A DNA stretch of 64,000 bases from Actinostola sp. cb2023 (lineage: Eukaryota > Cnidaria > Anthozoa > Actiniaria > Actinostolidae): NCBI GenBank assembly GCA_033675265.1, contig JAUJYZ010000124.1, positions 62,001 to 126,000 of the forward strand, in the 5' to 3' direction. Each line of letters opens with the position of its first letter. The first letter of the stretch is position 1. The notes under the pieces are model-generated. The model saw only the letters and a program-made list of their open reading frames with translations. It did no database searches and was not told the origin of the DNA. The position numbers were made by a program, and so were the translations under genes. Below, piece by piece: positions 32,201-45,415 of this stretch.

Positions 32201-32350
32201 GATAGGCATACATAAGACAAGTTTATGATTAATACTGTCTATGCTATTGGAATACTATGACCTTTATGCATGATAGGCATACATAAGACAAGTTGTGATT
32301 AATACTGTCTATGCTATTGGAATACTATGACCTTTATACATGATAGGGAT
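29225..32350. repeat. 70-bp satellite array
   Basis: Unit GATAGGCATACATAAGACAA, then GTTGTGATTAATACTGTC, TATGCTATTGGAATACTATG and ACCTTTATACAT, 70 bp. The main block at 30320-32350 has about 29 units with few changes (CTA/CCA TGC; GAA/GAC TACT). A 560-bp variant block near 31400-31700 (AACTATGCTATTAG, CACTTTTATAC) is repeated near 31975-32270, showing higher-order duplication. A short spur lies at 29225-29345 between the two 1,091-bp copies. Confidence 0.95.
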
Positions 32351-32359
32351 ACATAAGTA

Positions 32360-33450
32360 CTATTTATAATATGAGTGGCTGATCTGTATGAGATTTACAG
32401 ACTCGATCCGTAGGAGAGAGTTTGTAAAATCCCATACAGATTGGACGCGAATATTCTATATTACTTATCGAATCCAATGATGTATAAGTGGATGTTTTAC
32501 TATAATTTGGATGATACTCATAGGAAACAGTTTGGCCGAGAAAATCCAAGTTAATGTTGAATGCAAATGAGGACGAATCTCTTGCCGATTTACAGATGTC
32601 TGCTACGCCTATGATTTCTATAGTATTTCCCTCATTAATTATTCATGAATTGGATAAGAGAAGTTGTGATGAATATACTGTCCATGCTATTGGAATACTA
32701 TCACCTTTATACATGATAGGCATACATTAGAGAAGTTGTTATGAATACTGTCCATGCTATTTGAATAAGTACTATCACCTTTATACATAATATGCATAAG
32801 AGAAGTTGTGATGAATACTGTCCATGCTATTTGAATAAGTACTATCACTTTTATACATGATAGGCATAAGAGAAGTTGTGATGAATACTGGTACTATCAC
32901 CCTTTTATACATGATAGGCATAAGAGAAGTTGTGATTAATACTGTCCATGCTATTTACCTTTGTCATGATCACCACTTAGGCTAACCTCCAAGTCCATAG
33001 TCAATTATTATTGTTATAGTACTACAACAGACATAATGACTATGATGAAATTAGACCAGACAACAACCAGGAAATACACTGCTACACACGAGAACCAGAA
33101 ACAATGTTTACAATGACACAGTATAGACATAGTGAATTACAATGATTACTGACTTCAACTACAGGGACATTGACTATGATGACATTAGACGAGACAGCTA
33201 TCATGGAAAAGACTGACATTTAATCACTAATATCCCTCAGTGCCATGGTATTACTTGTAATAAGCATATGACCTTAGCCTACAATAATAATCAAATAAGA
33301 CATTGACTTTGTTAAATCTCAGAGAAAATTATTGAGGGCATGTTTTTGAGAAGTTCTAATGCTATAATTTATCTTTAAGTAAATATTCTGATCCTCTAAA
33401 CATAATTAAATTAAAATTTATTGCCAAATTGTAAAGAAAGACAACAGCAC
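32360..33450. repeat. Left inverted arm of a ~10-kb unit
   Basis: Inverted match to 41600-42370: AGTTTGGCCGAGAAAATCC against GGATTTTCTCAGCCAAACT; ATTTCCCTCATTAATTATTC against GAATAATTAATGAGGGAAAT; CACTTAGGCTAACCTC against GAGGTTAGCCTAAGTG. It begins with a small hairpin (32378-32440). Decayed 70-bp satellite units (32655-32950) sit inside this arm only. Confidence 0.8.
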
Positions 33451-33689
33451 TCAGCTATTAGCTTCAAATGCTAGTTACATGTATTTAATATTTCTTTGTA
33501 ACAAGTAATCATCTTAAACCGATGTTGTTTATATATTGTTGTTTAAGAAATGAAAAAATGCTATGCAATGCAAAAAATATGAAATTATTTCACATGTTGA
33601 TCAGGGCTATTTCTAACTGGAAATTAAGGTGCCTCTTGGGCATGAAACATGACAAGTTCTACACAACCATAGATGAAGTATCGTATCTA

Positions 33690-36600
33690 CCAAGAATGAT
33701 TCCACCAATGATGATGTTGCAGGAATTATCGCAGGAGCATCATAGACACTATACAAGGACCACATATGAAATATCTACCAATAGTGCTATAGATACTATT
33801 AATGATGATGTTACAGAACTTATTGCAGGAGCATCCTAGACACTATACAAGCACCACAGATGAAGTATCTACTAATTGTACTAAAGATTGCGTTAATAAT
33901 GATGTTACAGAACTTATTGCAGGAGCATCATAGACACTATACGAGGACCACAGTTCAAGTATCTACCGATAGTCCTAAAGATTGCGTTAATGATGATGTT
34001 ACATAACTTATTGCACTAGCATCATAGACACTAATATACAAGGACCACAGATCAAGTATCTACCGATTGTGCTAAAGATTCCGTTAATGATGATGTTACA
34101 TAACTTATTGCACTAGCATCATAGACACTAATATACAAGGACCACAGATGAAGTATCTACCGATTGTGCTAAAGATTCCGTTAACGATGATGTTACAGAA
34201 CTTATTGCAGGAGCATCATAGACACTATACAAGGACCACAGATCAAGTAACTACCAATAGTGCTAAAGATTGCGTTAATGATGGTGTTACAGAACTTCTT
34301 TCAGGAGCATCATAGACACTGTACAAGGACCACAGATCAAGTATCTACCAATATTGCTAAAGATTGCGTAAATAATGATGTTACAGAACAGGAGCATTCT
34401 AGACACTATACAAGGACCACAGATCAAGTAACTACCAATAGTGCTAAAGATTGCGTTAATGATGGTGTTACAGAACTTATTTCAGGAGCATCCTAGACAC
34501 TATACAAGGACCACAGATCAAGTAACTACCAATAGTGCTAAAGATTGCGTTAATGATGATGTGTTACAGAACTTATTGCACAAGCATCATAGACACTGTA
34601 CAAGGACCACAGATCAAGTATCTACCGATAGTGCTAAAGATTGCGTTAATGATGATGTTACATAACTTATTGCACTAGCATCATATATACTAATATACAA
34701 GGACCACAGATGAAGTATCTACCGATTGTGCTAAAGATTCCGTTAATGATGATGTTACATAACTTATAGCACTAGCATCATAGACACTAATATACAAGGA
34801 CCACAGATGAAATATCTACCGATTGTGCTAAAGATTCCGTTAACGATGATGTTACAGAACTTATTGCAGGAGCATCATAGACACTCTACAAGGACCACAG
34901 ATCAAATAACTACCAATAGTGCTAAAGATTGTGTTAATGATGGTGTTACAGAACTTATTTCAGGAGCATGATAGACACTGTACACGGACCACAGATCAAG
35001 TATCTACCAAGATTGCTAAAGATTGCGTTAATAATGATGTAACAGAACAGGAGCATTCTAGACACTGTACAAGGACCACAGATCAAGTAACTACCAATAG
35101 TGCTAAAGATTGCGTTAATGATGGTGTTACAGAACTTATTTCAGGAGCATCATAGACACTGTACAAGGACCACAGATCAAGTATCTACCGATAGTGCTAA
35201 AGATTGCGTTAATGATGATGTTACATAACTTATTGCACTTGCATCATAGACACTAATATACAAGGACCACAGATGAAGTATCTACCGATTGTGCTAAAGA
35301 TTGCGTTAATGATGATGTTACAGAACTTATTGCAGGAGCATCATAGACACTATACAAGGACCACAGATCAAGTAACTACCAATAGTGCTAAAGATTGTGT
35401 TAATGATGGTGTTACAGAACTTATTTCAGGAGCATCATAGACACTGTACACGGACCACAGATCAAGTATCTACCAATATTGCTAAAGATTGCGTTAATAA
35501 TGATGTTACAGAACAGGAGCATTCTAGACACTATACAAGGACCACAGATCAAGTATCTACCAATAGTGCTAAAGATTGCGTTAATAATGATGTTACAGAA
35601 CAGGAGCATCCTAGACACTATACGAGCACCACAGATCAATTATCTACCAATACTGCTAAAGATTGCGTTAATGATGATGTTACAGAACTTATTGCAAGAG
35701 CATCATAGACACTACTATGCAAGGACCACATATGAAGTATCTACCGATAGTGCTAAAGATTGCGTTAATGATGATGTTACAGAACTTATTGCACAAGCAT
35801 CATATATACTAATATACAAGGACCACAGATGAAGTATCTACCAATAGTGCTAACGATTCTGTTAATGACGACGTTGCAGAAATTATTGCACTAGCATCAT
35901 AGACACTAATATACAAGGACCACAGATGAAGTATCTACCGATTGTGCTAAAGATTCCGTTAACGATGATGTTACAGAACTTATTGCAGGAGCATCATAGA
36001 CACTATACAAGGACCACAGATCAAGTAACTACCAATAGTGCTAAAGATTGCGTTAATGATGATGTTACAGAACTTATTGCAGGAGCATCATAGACACTGT
36101 ACAAGGACCACATATCAAGTATCTACCAGTATTGCTAAAGATTGCGTTAATAATGATGTTACAGAACAGGAGCATTCTAGACACTATACAAGGACCACAG
36201 ATCAAGTATCTACCAATAGTGCTAAGGATTGCGTTAATAATGATGTTACAGAACAGGAGCATCCTAGACACTATACAAGGACCACAGATCAAGTAACTAC
36301 CAATAGTGCTAAGGATTGCGTTAATAATGATGTTACAGAACAGGAGCATCCTAGCTAAACACTATACAAGGACCACAGATCAAGTAACTACCAATAGTGC
36401 TAAAGATTGCGTTAATGATGGTGTTACAGAACTTATTTTCAGGAGCATCATAGACACTGTACAAGGACCACAGATCAAGTATCTACCGATAGTGCTAAAG
36501 ATTGCGTTAATGATGATGTTACATAACTTATTGCACTAGCATCATAGACACTAATATACAAGGACCACAGATGAAGTATCTACCGATTGTGCTAAAGATT

Positions 36601-39110
36601 CCCGTTAACGATGATGTTACAGAACTTATTGCAGGAGCATCATAGACACTATACAAGGACCACAGATCAAGTAACTACCAATAGTGCTAAAGATTGTGTT
36701 AATGATGGTGTTACAGAACTTATTTCAGGAGCATCATAGACACTGTACACGGACCACAGATCAAGTATCTACCAATATTGATAAAGATTGCGTTAATAAT
36801 GATGCTACAGAACAGGAGCATTCTAGGCACTATACAAGGACCACAGATCAAGTAACTACCAATAGTGCTAAATATTGCGTTAATGATGGTGTTACATAAC
36901 TTATTTCAGGAGCATCATAGACACTTTACAAGGACCACAGATCAAGTATCTACCAATAGTGCTAAGGATTGCGTTTAATAATGATGTTACAGAACAGGAG
37001 CATCCTAGACACTATACAAGCACCACAGATCAATTATCTACCAATACTGCTAAAGATTGCGTTAATGATGATGTTACAGAACTTATTGCAAGAGCATCAT
37101 AGACACTACTATGCAAGGACCACAGATGAAGTATCTACCGATAGTGCTGAAGATTGCGTTAATTATGATGTTACAGAACTTATTGCACAAGCATCATAGA
37201 CACTATACAAGGACCACAGATCAAGTATCTACCAATAGTGCTAACGATTCTGTTAATGACGACGTTGCAGAACTTATTGCACTAGCGTCATAGACACTAA
37301 TATACAAGGACCACAGATGAAGTATCTACCGATTGTGCTAAAGATTCCGTTAACGATGATGTTACAGAACTTATTGCAGGAGCATCATAGACACTATACA
37401 AGGACCACAAATCAAGTAACTACCAATAGTGCTAAAGATTGCGTTAATCATGGTGTTACAGAACTTTATTTCAGGAGCATCATAGACACTGTACAAGGAC
37501 CACAGATCAAGTATCTACCAATATTGCTAAAGATTGCGTTAATAATGATGTTACAGAACAGGAGCATTCTAGACACTATACAAGGACCACAGATCAAGTA
37601 ACTACCAATAGTGCTAAAGATTGCGTTAATGATGGTGTTACATAACTTATTTCAGGAGCATCATAGACACTTTACACGGACCACAGATCAAGTATCTACC
37701 AATAGTGCTAAGGATTGCGTTAATAATGATGTTACAGAAACAGGAGCATCCTAGACACTATACAAGCACCGCAGATCAATTATCTACCAATACTGCTAAA
37801 GATTGCGTTAATGATGATGTTACAGAACTTATTGCAAGAGCATCATAGACACTACTATGCAAGGACCACAGATGAAGTATCTACCGATAGTGCTGAAGAT
37901 TGCGTTAATTATGATGTTACAGAACTTATTGCACAAGCATCATAGACACTATACAAGGACCACAGATCAAGTATCTACCAATAGTGCTAACGATTCTGTT
38001 AATGACGACGTTGCAGAACTTATTGCACTAGCGTCATAGACACTAATATACAAGGACCACAGATGAAGTATCTACCGATTGTGCTAAAGATTCCGTTAAC
38101 GATGATGTTACAGAACTTATTGCAGGAGCATCATAGACACTATACAAGGACCACAGATCAAGTAACTACCAATAGTGCTAAAGATTGCATTAATCATGGT
38201 GTTACAGAACTTATTTCAGGAGCATCATAGACACTGTACAAGGACCACAGATCAAGTATCTACCAATATTGCTAAAGATTGCGTTAATAATGATGTTACA
38301 GAACAGGAGCATTCTAGACACTATACAAGGACCACAGATCAAGTAACTACCAATAGTGCTAAAGATTGCGTTAATGATGGTGTTACATAACTTATTTCAG
38401 GAGCATCATAGACACTTTACACGGACCACAGATCAAGTATCTACCAATAGTGCTAAGGATTGCGTTAATAATGATGTTACAGAACAGGAGCATCCTAGAC
38501 ACTATACAAGCACCGCAGATCAATTATCTACCAATACTGCTAAAGATTGCGTTAATGATGATGTTACAGAACTTATTGCAAGAGCATCATAGACACTACT
38601 ATGCAAGGACCACAGATGAAGTATCTACCGATAGTGCTAAAGATTGCGTTAATTATGATGTTACAGAACTTATTGCACAAGCATCATAGACACTATACAA
38701 GGACCACAGATGAAGTATCTACCAATAGTGCTAACGATTCTGTTAATGACGACGTTGCAGAACTTATTGTAGGAGCATCATATACACTATACAAGCACCA
38801 CAGATGAAGTATCTACCGATAGTGCTAAAGATTGCGTCAATGATGATGTTACAGAACTTATTGCACAAGCATCATAGACACTATACAAGCACCACAGATC
38901 AAGTATCTACCAATAGTGCTAACGATTCTGTTAATGATGACGTTGCAGAACTTATTGCAGGAGCATCATAGACACTATACAAGGACCACAGATGAAGTAT
39001 CTACTAATAGTGCTATAGATACTATTAATGATGATGTTACAGAGCTTGTAGCAGGAGCATCAGACACTATTCAAGGACCGCAGATGAATTATCTACCAAT
39101 GGTGATAAAG
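33690..39110. repeat. 94-bp minisatellite array, ~57 units
   Basis: Unit: GGACCACAGATCAAGTATCT, ACCAATAGTGCTAAAGATTG, CGTTAATGATGATGTTACAG, AACTTATTGCAGGAGCATCA, TAGACACTATACAA. Variants include a 2-base insertion (CTAATATACAA) and an 87-bp form lacking CTTATTG. Plus-strand frames (for example RTTDQVSTNSAKDCVNDDV) recur but usually stop at CATCATAG because 94 is not a multiple of three. Where 87-bp units occur in series the frame stays open (36038-36358). The array is read as satellite DNA. Confidence 0.95.
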
Positions 39111-39159
39111 ATTAGACAAATGATGAAGTTACAGACCTTGTTGCATGTGCAACACTAAA

Positions 39160-41600
39160 CAAGGACCATGAAGTTGGTAAAGCATGCTTCAGCTAATTCA
39201 CAAGAGAAACATTTGGCTATCCATCTCTTTGATATGACATAAACATGAAAATATTACTTTTTAAAAGCTTTTATAGTATAAGCTATTTACTCAATTGCTG
39301 AAAAACCGGATGATAAGACTGTCACACAGCTATTGTAGGAAATAACCTGTGAGTTTAATGACAAACTTCAAAAGACATATATCAAAAGATCAGAATTTCT
39401 GTGGATGGTCCATATGGTTTCAAACTGACCAAACAAAATGCACCAAGATGCGAGTGTTGAACATTTTGATGACAGTCTGGACTACTACAATACACATTTC
39501 TGGATTGAACACAATGAAATTTGTTTTCTAAAAAGATATATATTCACTCAAAAGCTCCTGGATCATTTCACCTTTCACACCGCTACAAATAATCTCTCTC
39601 TTTAGAATGAGGTATGTCTTCTCTGTGGTTGCTCAATAGTTTGACTTGTCATCAAGTGTTTGGTGGGTTTTGTTGGAGTATGTAATTTTGTCTCTGTGTA
39701 GAAGCTTTGTGTGTTTGGAGTTGTTGGTCTTAGCTTTTTCGGACTGCCATGGCTGTTTGATTGTTCATCTGGTAAAATGCTCATGACAACATCGTTCATA
39801 AATCATATTTATTTATTTATTGAACATATCATATTCTTTGGGATTACACAATGAGAAATGCAGTTACATTCAAGTTTCAAGATAAAAGGGCCTGATCAAT
39901 AATATACACTGATGAAAGAGAGTTTCCTTTCTTTGTAAGCAATTTTTTCTTTCTTGGAAGTCAAGATAAGTTTCTTTCAATCAATCTAAATTCTAACCCA
40001 GTATTTTCTTGGCTTATCATTATTGGATGAAAGGAAAAAAATAGGGCAAAAAGTTTCATTCATCCTTTTTTTTGTAACCGATTAGAAAACTTTCAGTTTT
40101 GCTTTTTGAGAAAGCTATATTTTAAACTTTAAAGCACAAGCGAAAAACCAACCACTTGGGAAAAATAAAATGTATCTATGGGCATAATTATCTCTGGGCA
40201 ATTTAAAGTGGTTTGGATCATTTGTTGTTTTCTCACATATCTTTTTCACTTCAGCTGAAAGTATTTTTTGGAATTGATATTTCATACTACTGTTTGCCTG
40301 TGAAAGTATTTTTACTAGTCTTACATATTGGATGCATTACTGGGTACTTAATATCATTCCAGTCATAAATATACATATGTACCTGTTCAATAAGTTCCAT
40401 TTCTAATAATGAATACAACAACAATATTTTCCCAAATTTCGAACCTACATTTCCAGAAATGCCACTGTTTGGAACTTATTCTATGTCATTTTACAAGTCA
40501 AACCATCTGGCTACTAGTAGTCTAAAGTGTTTCAACATCTACACATGATCTTTTCATGATTTGTTCAAGCAAATATTATCTCATTTCTCAGGCTATGATT
40601 ACCATTATATGGTCTGGATAATAAAGTACCCATACAATCTGTTTTCCAAACTCTTATCACTTCAGATATCTTCACTATCTTTTCCTTATTCTAAAACATC
40701 CTGGGAAGTCAACCAGCTTTCTTAGCACAAACTTATCCACAGACTTGTCCCATAGGAGAACTTTGAATGTCTTCATGATTGTTATTGCAACTTGTAACTT
40801 GTTGTGAATTTGTAATATATACAGCTTATTTGACATTTTAGTGTGTAGTACGGCTGGATATTTTTACGAGTCTGCAGTATTTTGTCGAGCCCGTACGGCG
40901 AGACAAAATACAAAGACAAGTAAAAATGTCCAGCCTTACTACTCACTAAAATGTTGAATAAGTTATTTATTATCCAACCCTTTTGTGATGCGAAAAATAC
41001 ACTCCTCCTGAGGGATATTTATATAAAAGTGCGCGCGCGAAATAGACGAGTATAAAAAATATCGCTGGATATTTTTACTTGCTCCAGTCCTACTATGTAT
41101 AGTTGGATAATAAATGAAATATATGCAGCAAGCAAAAAGCATTTAAGTTAATATATCTTCAAAGTGAATATTGGTGATACATTTTTTTCTTGTAAACTGT
41201 TTCAATACTGAAATCATTGTGAAAGGGAACTGATTTTCTAAAGCAGATATTTCATCCAGGGACATTATGGACACTGATCCATGTAATTTGATGATCACTG
41301 TAAACTTAAAAGTTAATATCTTTAAGATGATAAAGAAATAACAGATAATTGATTTAATATCAAGCATTTATAATTAATATAAATTATTAATGAATATAAT
41401 ATTAAATAGCTCTTTACGCGGATTGCAAGAATACCATAAATATAATACTAAAAGTATAACCATCATTGCAGATAATAACACACTACTCAGGCTCAATACT
41501 TTGCTATTGTCTTCGATATTATCTTATGTTATTATTTTAGATTCAAATAATTCAAAAAATAATTTCACAGTATAAATGAAACAATATTTTAATACTATAC
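39160..41600. other. AT-rich region inside the ~10-kb unit, no recognised gene
   Basis: Only short frames are present and none resembles a known domain. It holds the hairpin at 40827-40965 and a partial echo of it near 41065-41110 (GGATATTTTTACTTG...GTTGGATAATAAATG). Confidence 0.5.
40827..40965. repeat. Long hairpin, ~60-bp arms
   Basis: CTTATTTGACATTTTAGTG and GGCTGGATATTTTTAC on the left are inverted at GTAAAAATGTCCAGCC and CACTAAAATGTTGAATAAG. GTATTTTGTC / GACAAAATAC closes the stem around GAGCCCGTACGGC. Confidence 0.85.
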
Positions 41601-42370
41601 ATAAATACAGTTCTTTAACTTAATTAAGACTGTTACAATGCTATATAGTTGTGATATCCATGTGGTGCACATTTTAAGGTCATATATTTGCATAATTGTA
41701 ACTCATATTTCAGGTGTTCTCATGTCTGTCTCTGTCCTGGTTGTTGTCTGGTCTAATGTCATCATAGTCGTTGTCTGTTGTAGTAGTCAGTAATCATTTT
41801 AATTCACTATGTCTATACTGTGTCATTGTAAATATTGTTTCTGGTTCTCGTGTGTAACCTTGTGTGTCCTGGTTGTTGTCTGGTCTAATGTCAGCATAGT
41901 CATTGTCTCTGTTGTACTAGTCAGTAATCATTATAATTCATTATGGTCTTTGAGGTTAGCCTAAGTGGTGACAAATGACATGTTCTGTGAGTATTGAATA
42001 CACAATATTGTACACTAAGACAATCGTTTTAGAAATAGCTGTATACACAACTTATCAAATTCTTGAATAATTAATGAGGGAAATACAATAGAAATCATAA
42101 GCGTAGCAGACATTTGTAAATCGGATACAGAATTGTCCTCATTTGCATTCAACTTTAACTTGGATTTTCTCAGCCAAACTGTTTTCCTATCATCCAAATT
42201 ACAGTAAAACATCAACTTATACATCGTTGGATTTGATAAGTCAGATACAATATTTGCGTCCGATCTGTATGGGATTTACAAACTCTCGCCTACAGCTCGA
42301 GTTTGTAAATCCCATACAGATCGGCCGTTCATATTGTATCTATTACATAATATTTAGGATGCTTAATTTA
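41600..42370. repeat. Right inverted arm of the ~10-kb unit
   Basis: Inverted partner of 32360-33450. It includes an internal tandem duplication (GTCCTGGTTGTTGTCTGGTC twice, 41735 and 41868) and a terminal hairpin at 42258-42325 (CCGATCTGTATGGGATTTAC and its inverse). Confidence 0.8.
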
Positions 42371-42583
42371 ATTGAGGGATCATGAGATTAACTGTATTAT
42401 GGATTATCAAGTTTGATTCCAGTCTACAATAAACTCTTGATTATTCCCAAAAGAGGGTTTCTGCCAGAGGAAGGGAGAGTGGAGGAAGGATGTAAAGCGA
42501 GGGGGAAATAAGCACAAATATTTGGGGTTGTTCAGATGCATATCCAAGTAACCCCTTGATCATTTGAGAACCAACAATCATTT

Positions 42584-42602
42584 AACAAATAGAAAACGTT
42601 TC

Positions 42603-42633
<31 letters not shown>

Positions 42634-42726
42634 GGAAGTTTGGGAGAAGTCGAGAGCTATTGTGTAAAACCGAGCCGTTAGGCGAGGTTTTACACAGAGC
42701 TCGAGACTTCTCCCAAACTTTCCCGA

Positions 42727-42769
<43 letters not shown>

Positions 42770-42774
42770 TGTTT
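42584..42774. repeat. 190-bp hairpin with ~85-bp arms
   Basis: AACAAATAGAAAACGTTT, CCGTGTTTACATAGCCTGAT and GTTTGGGAGAAGTC are all mirrored on the right; GTGTAAAACC / GGTTTTACAC closes the loop around GAGCCGTTAGGCGA. The motif GTTTACATAGCCT recurs at 43760, so this may be one end of a larger element reaching about 43830. Confidence 0.85.
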
Positions 42775-45235
42775 TATAAAATAACTACAAGGATTTCTTT
42801 CGTAAAACTCCTTTATTTACGCGAGATTTTAGTGATCAAAATTTCAATTCTCCTGAAAAGCGTCAGAAATCGCCCATCATCCAATCAAATCTCATGAAAG
42901 AAATCAAAATGGCAAAGTGACTCGACAACTTTTATCTGTGCAGTTTACTGTTTTGACACGAAAAACGATTTGAAGAATGCTATTTTCTGTCAGAAAATTA
43001 CAGAAGAATGCTTGTTACACTTTGTTTTTGTATCCTGTGAACACGAAACACGAAAAAAAGTGAGAAAAGCTGAGCCGAATCATGATCAATGACGAAGAGT
43101 CGTCAAACTTTCTGAAATATTTGACATCTTGATGAATGGAGCACGAAGTCAGGTAGCCAAATATCTACAGTTTTTGTCGTATTTTTGAATCTTTTCGTCG
43201 CTTTTCTCGACAAGAATGTGTAAACGATGGACGTTTCTGAGACATTTGAAGATGTTTTTTCTCTTTGACATATTTTACTAGAGATATGAATGTTCTGGCG
43301 AACCCGCCGTGTAGCTACAAGAATCGCTCTGTTTTTACTCTTTTGTGAGTATAAATACGGCTATCTTTTCTTGATATTTTCAGTCGTACACTTGAGAAAA
43401 TATAAGACTTATGTGTAGCTAAGTATAACTTACAAAATGGTTAGTATGTGATTGAGAAAACTGAGCCGTTATATTTATAGTTTTCTTCGTTATTGTGGAC
43501 AGAAATAAGTCGAGTTTCTTGCCGGCCGAGTTTGAATGAACTTGAAGCTCGATTCTTGCAAAATTTATTTTCGGTTTAAAATCATCAAAATCACATCTAG
43601 ATAGAACTTGAACTTAACTAAACAAGAAAAACTGTAATTCTATGGCTTTTGTTTAGTAAATAAAACATGTTTGACAACAGAAAAAAATACATTTGTGGTC
43701 AGTTATTTTTACAATCAAATCCACTGCATCGCTTCAAGGTTGTTCAAGGTCATGAACCATGTTTACATAGCCTCATATCAACATAGTAATTAACCAATCA
43801 GAGCGTGCGTTATATCTAAATTATTTTATAAAGATATTTATAAAACCTTCTTTGTTTATTTCCAACATTTCCAACATCTCTGTAGTAACCAGTGATTTCC
43901 ACTTTTGACCAGTCACTAATGACAGCTCTGTTAACCAATGTTTCTTCTTTTTTTATTGCTATATTTCCTAATCTAACTAAAGTGTAGCCAGGAATTCGTT
44001 TACTGTACTGTAAGCAGATAACGTTGATGAATGTGCTTTGTGTCTGTGTGAAGGTGATGAGTTGTTCAAATATTCTGATGAACTTTAGGGTGTGAATATT
44101 TATAGAACTTTGTAGAGTTTAGATATGCTTATAATCACAGTTAGGATTTTTGTGGCTACTGCGCTTGCGCAGCTAGCCACTATGTGCCATCGTCTGAGTT
44201 TTCCAAAAATAAATAAGTAGGTAACAATAGATAAATTTCGGAACCAATCACCACCCGAGTAAAGAAATCTCCCCATCACTTCGTATTACCGAGAGCGAGC
44301 CGAGAGCGGCGTACATGCTCAACCGATTGCTTCCTCATGATTGTCTGCATCGAGTTTCATCGAGTTGATTAGTTTCAGAAAATTCACCAATATTATTGCT
44401 GCGAGCGTAGCGAGCAGCGAAACTATTCGTGACGGAGTTCCTGTGTCATGTGTGGTCGTGTGGGATCTGGGCACTTATGTGGATGCAACGAGAGTCTCGA
44501 CAAGATTTCACGGAGTTTGTGGGTTTGTTTGTGGAGATGATTTTTGTGAGCCACGGTACTTTTGATCAGCACACTCACAACACGTTCAATCGCTTTATAC
44601 TGGTTGGAGTATCGGAAAGTGTTCTTTTTCCACAAATCTATTATGTCAAATGCAACTTTATTCATTGCTGGAAGCATTCATCAAGGTCACGAACAATTTA
44701 GTGACATTTCAAGGGGAAGACAATGTTCTTTTATGAGTTTTTCAGCGCTGTTATGTGCTCAGTCACGTCCAGTTCCACAATGAAGTACTTCTACAGTCGA
44801 TCAGAGTTGACCGAAGGAGACAGCATGTACTTGAATGCTTTTGAAAGACACAGTATCCCAGATACAGAGACGCTGTCGCTGACCTATCTACCTGATCGAG
44901 CTCGTTGGTCTTCGTCAAACCAATCCGGGACATGGAGGCAACTACTGAATCAAATTTAATATACGATCCATCCTGGTGTACTTTTATCTTCTACAAGTGT
45001 GCTATGAGGCTTCGACATCTTTCCTGATATCTGGCCAGTAACATTGTATATAATATGCACCAAACACAATTCTCTATTTCATTGAATCCATATTTGTATT
45101 AATTACTGCATATCAGTAGATTACAAACTATTAAAAGCGTGCAACATAAATAGTGCAAAGTATTGCATGCTTTTAGTGCTGGTACATGTATAGACATGTA
45201 CCTGTAGCTGTCTGTCTATGACCAGATTATTATAG
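42775..45235. other. Region without recognised gene
   Basis: Contains a short palindrome at 44152-44180 (GTGGCTACTGCGC / GCGCAGCTAGCCAC) and frames of up to 90 codons on both strands at 44341-44960 that overlap one another and show no domain. A CCAATCAGAGCG motif occurs near 43795. Confidence 0.45.
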
Positions 45236-45244
45236 TGTTAGCAT

Positions 45245-45415
45245 TTGTATTTTAAAAGCAACACCAAACTCAGGTGGGAATGAGAATTAATAGAGACATG
45301 GAATGGAACAATGTGACCGGGACGGGAATGAGAATCAATGGAGATGTGGGATGGGAACAATGGAGATGTGGGGTGGGAATGAGAATCAGTAGAGATATGG
45401 GAGGGAAATAGGTTT
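45245..45415. repeat. GGGAATGAGAATCA-type minisatellite
   Basis: Four to six irregular units of GTGGGAATGAGAATCARTRG and AGAGATRTGGGA. Antisense frames are serine/histidine repeats caused by the array. Confidence 0.8.

Noticed and set aside
29225..32350. Regular 70-bp array resembling a CRISPR array
   Set aside because: There are no unique spacers between constant repeats; whole units repeat head to tail, in a eukaryotic context.
33690..39110. Many ORFs of 60-117 codons in the 94-bp array
   Set aside because: They arise from repeat phase on both strands and mostly stop at the same CATCATAG in each unit.
44341..44960. Cluster of 70-90 codon ORFs on both strands
   Set aside because: Overlapping frames in several phases with no domain, splice evidence or codon bias that favours one.
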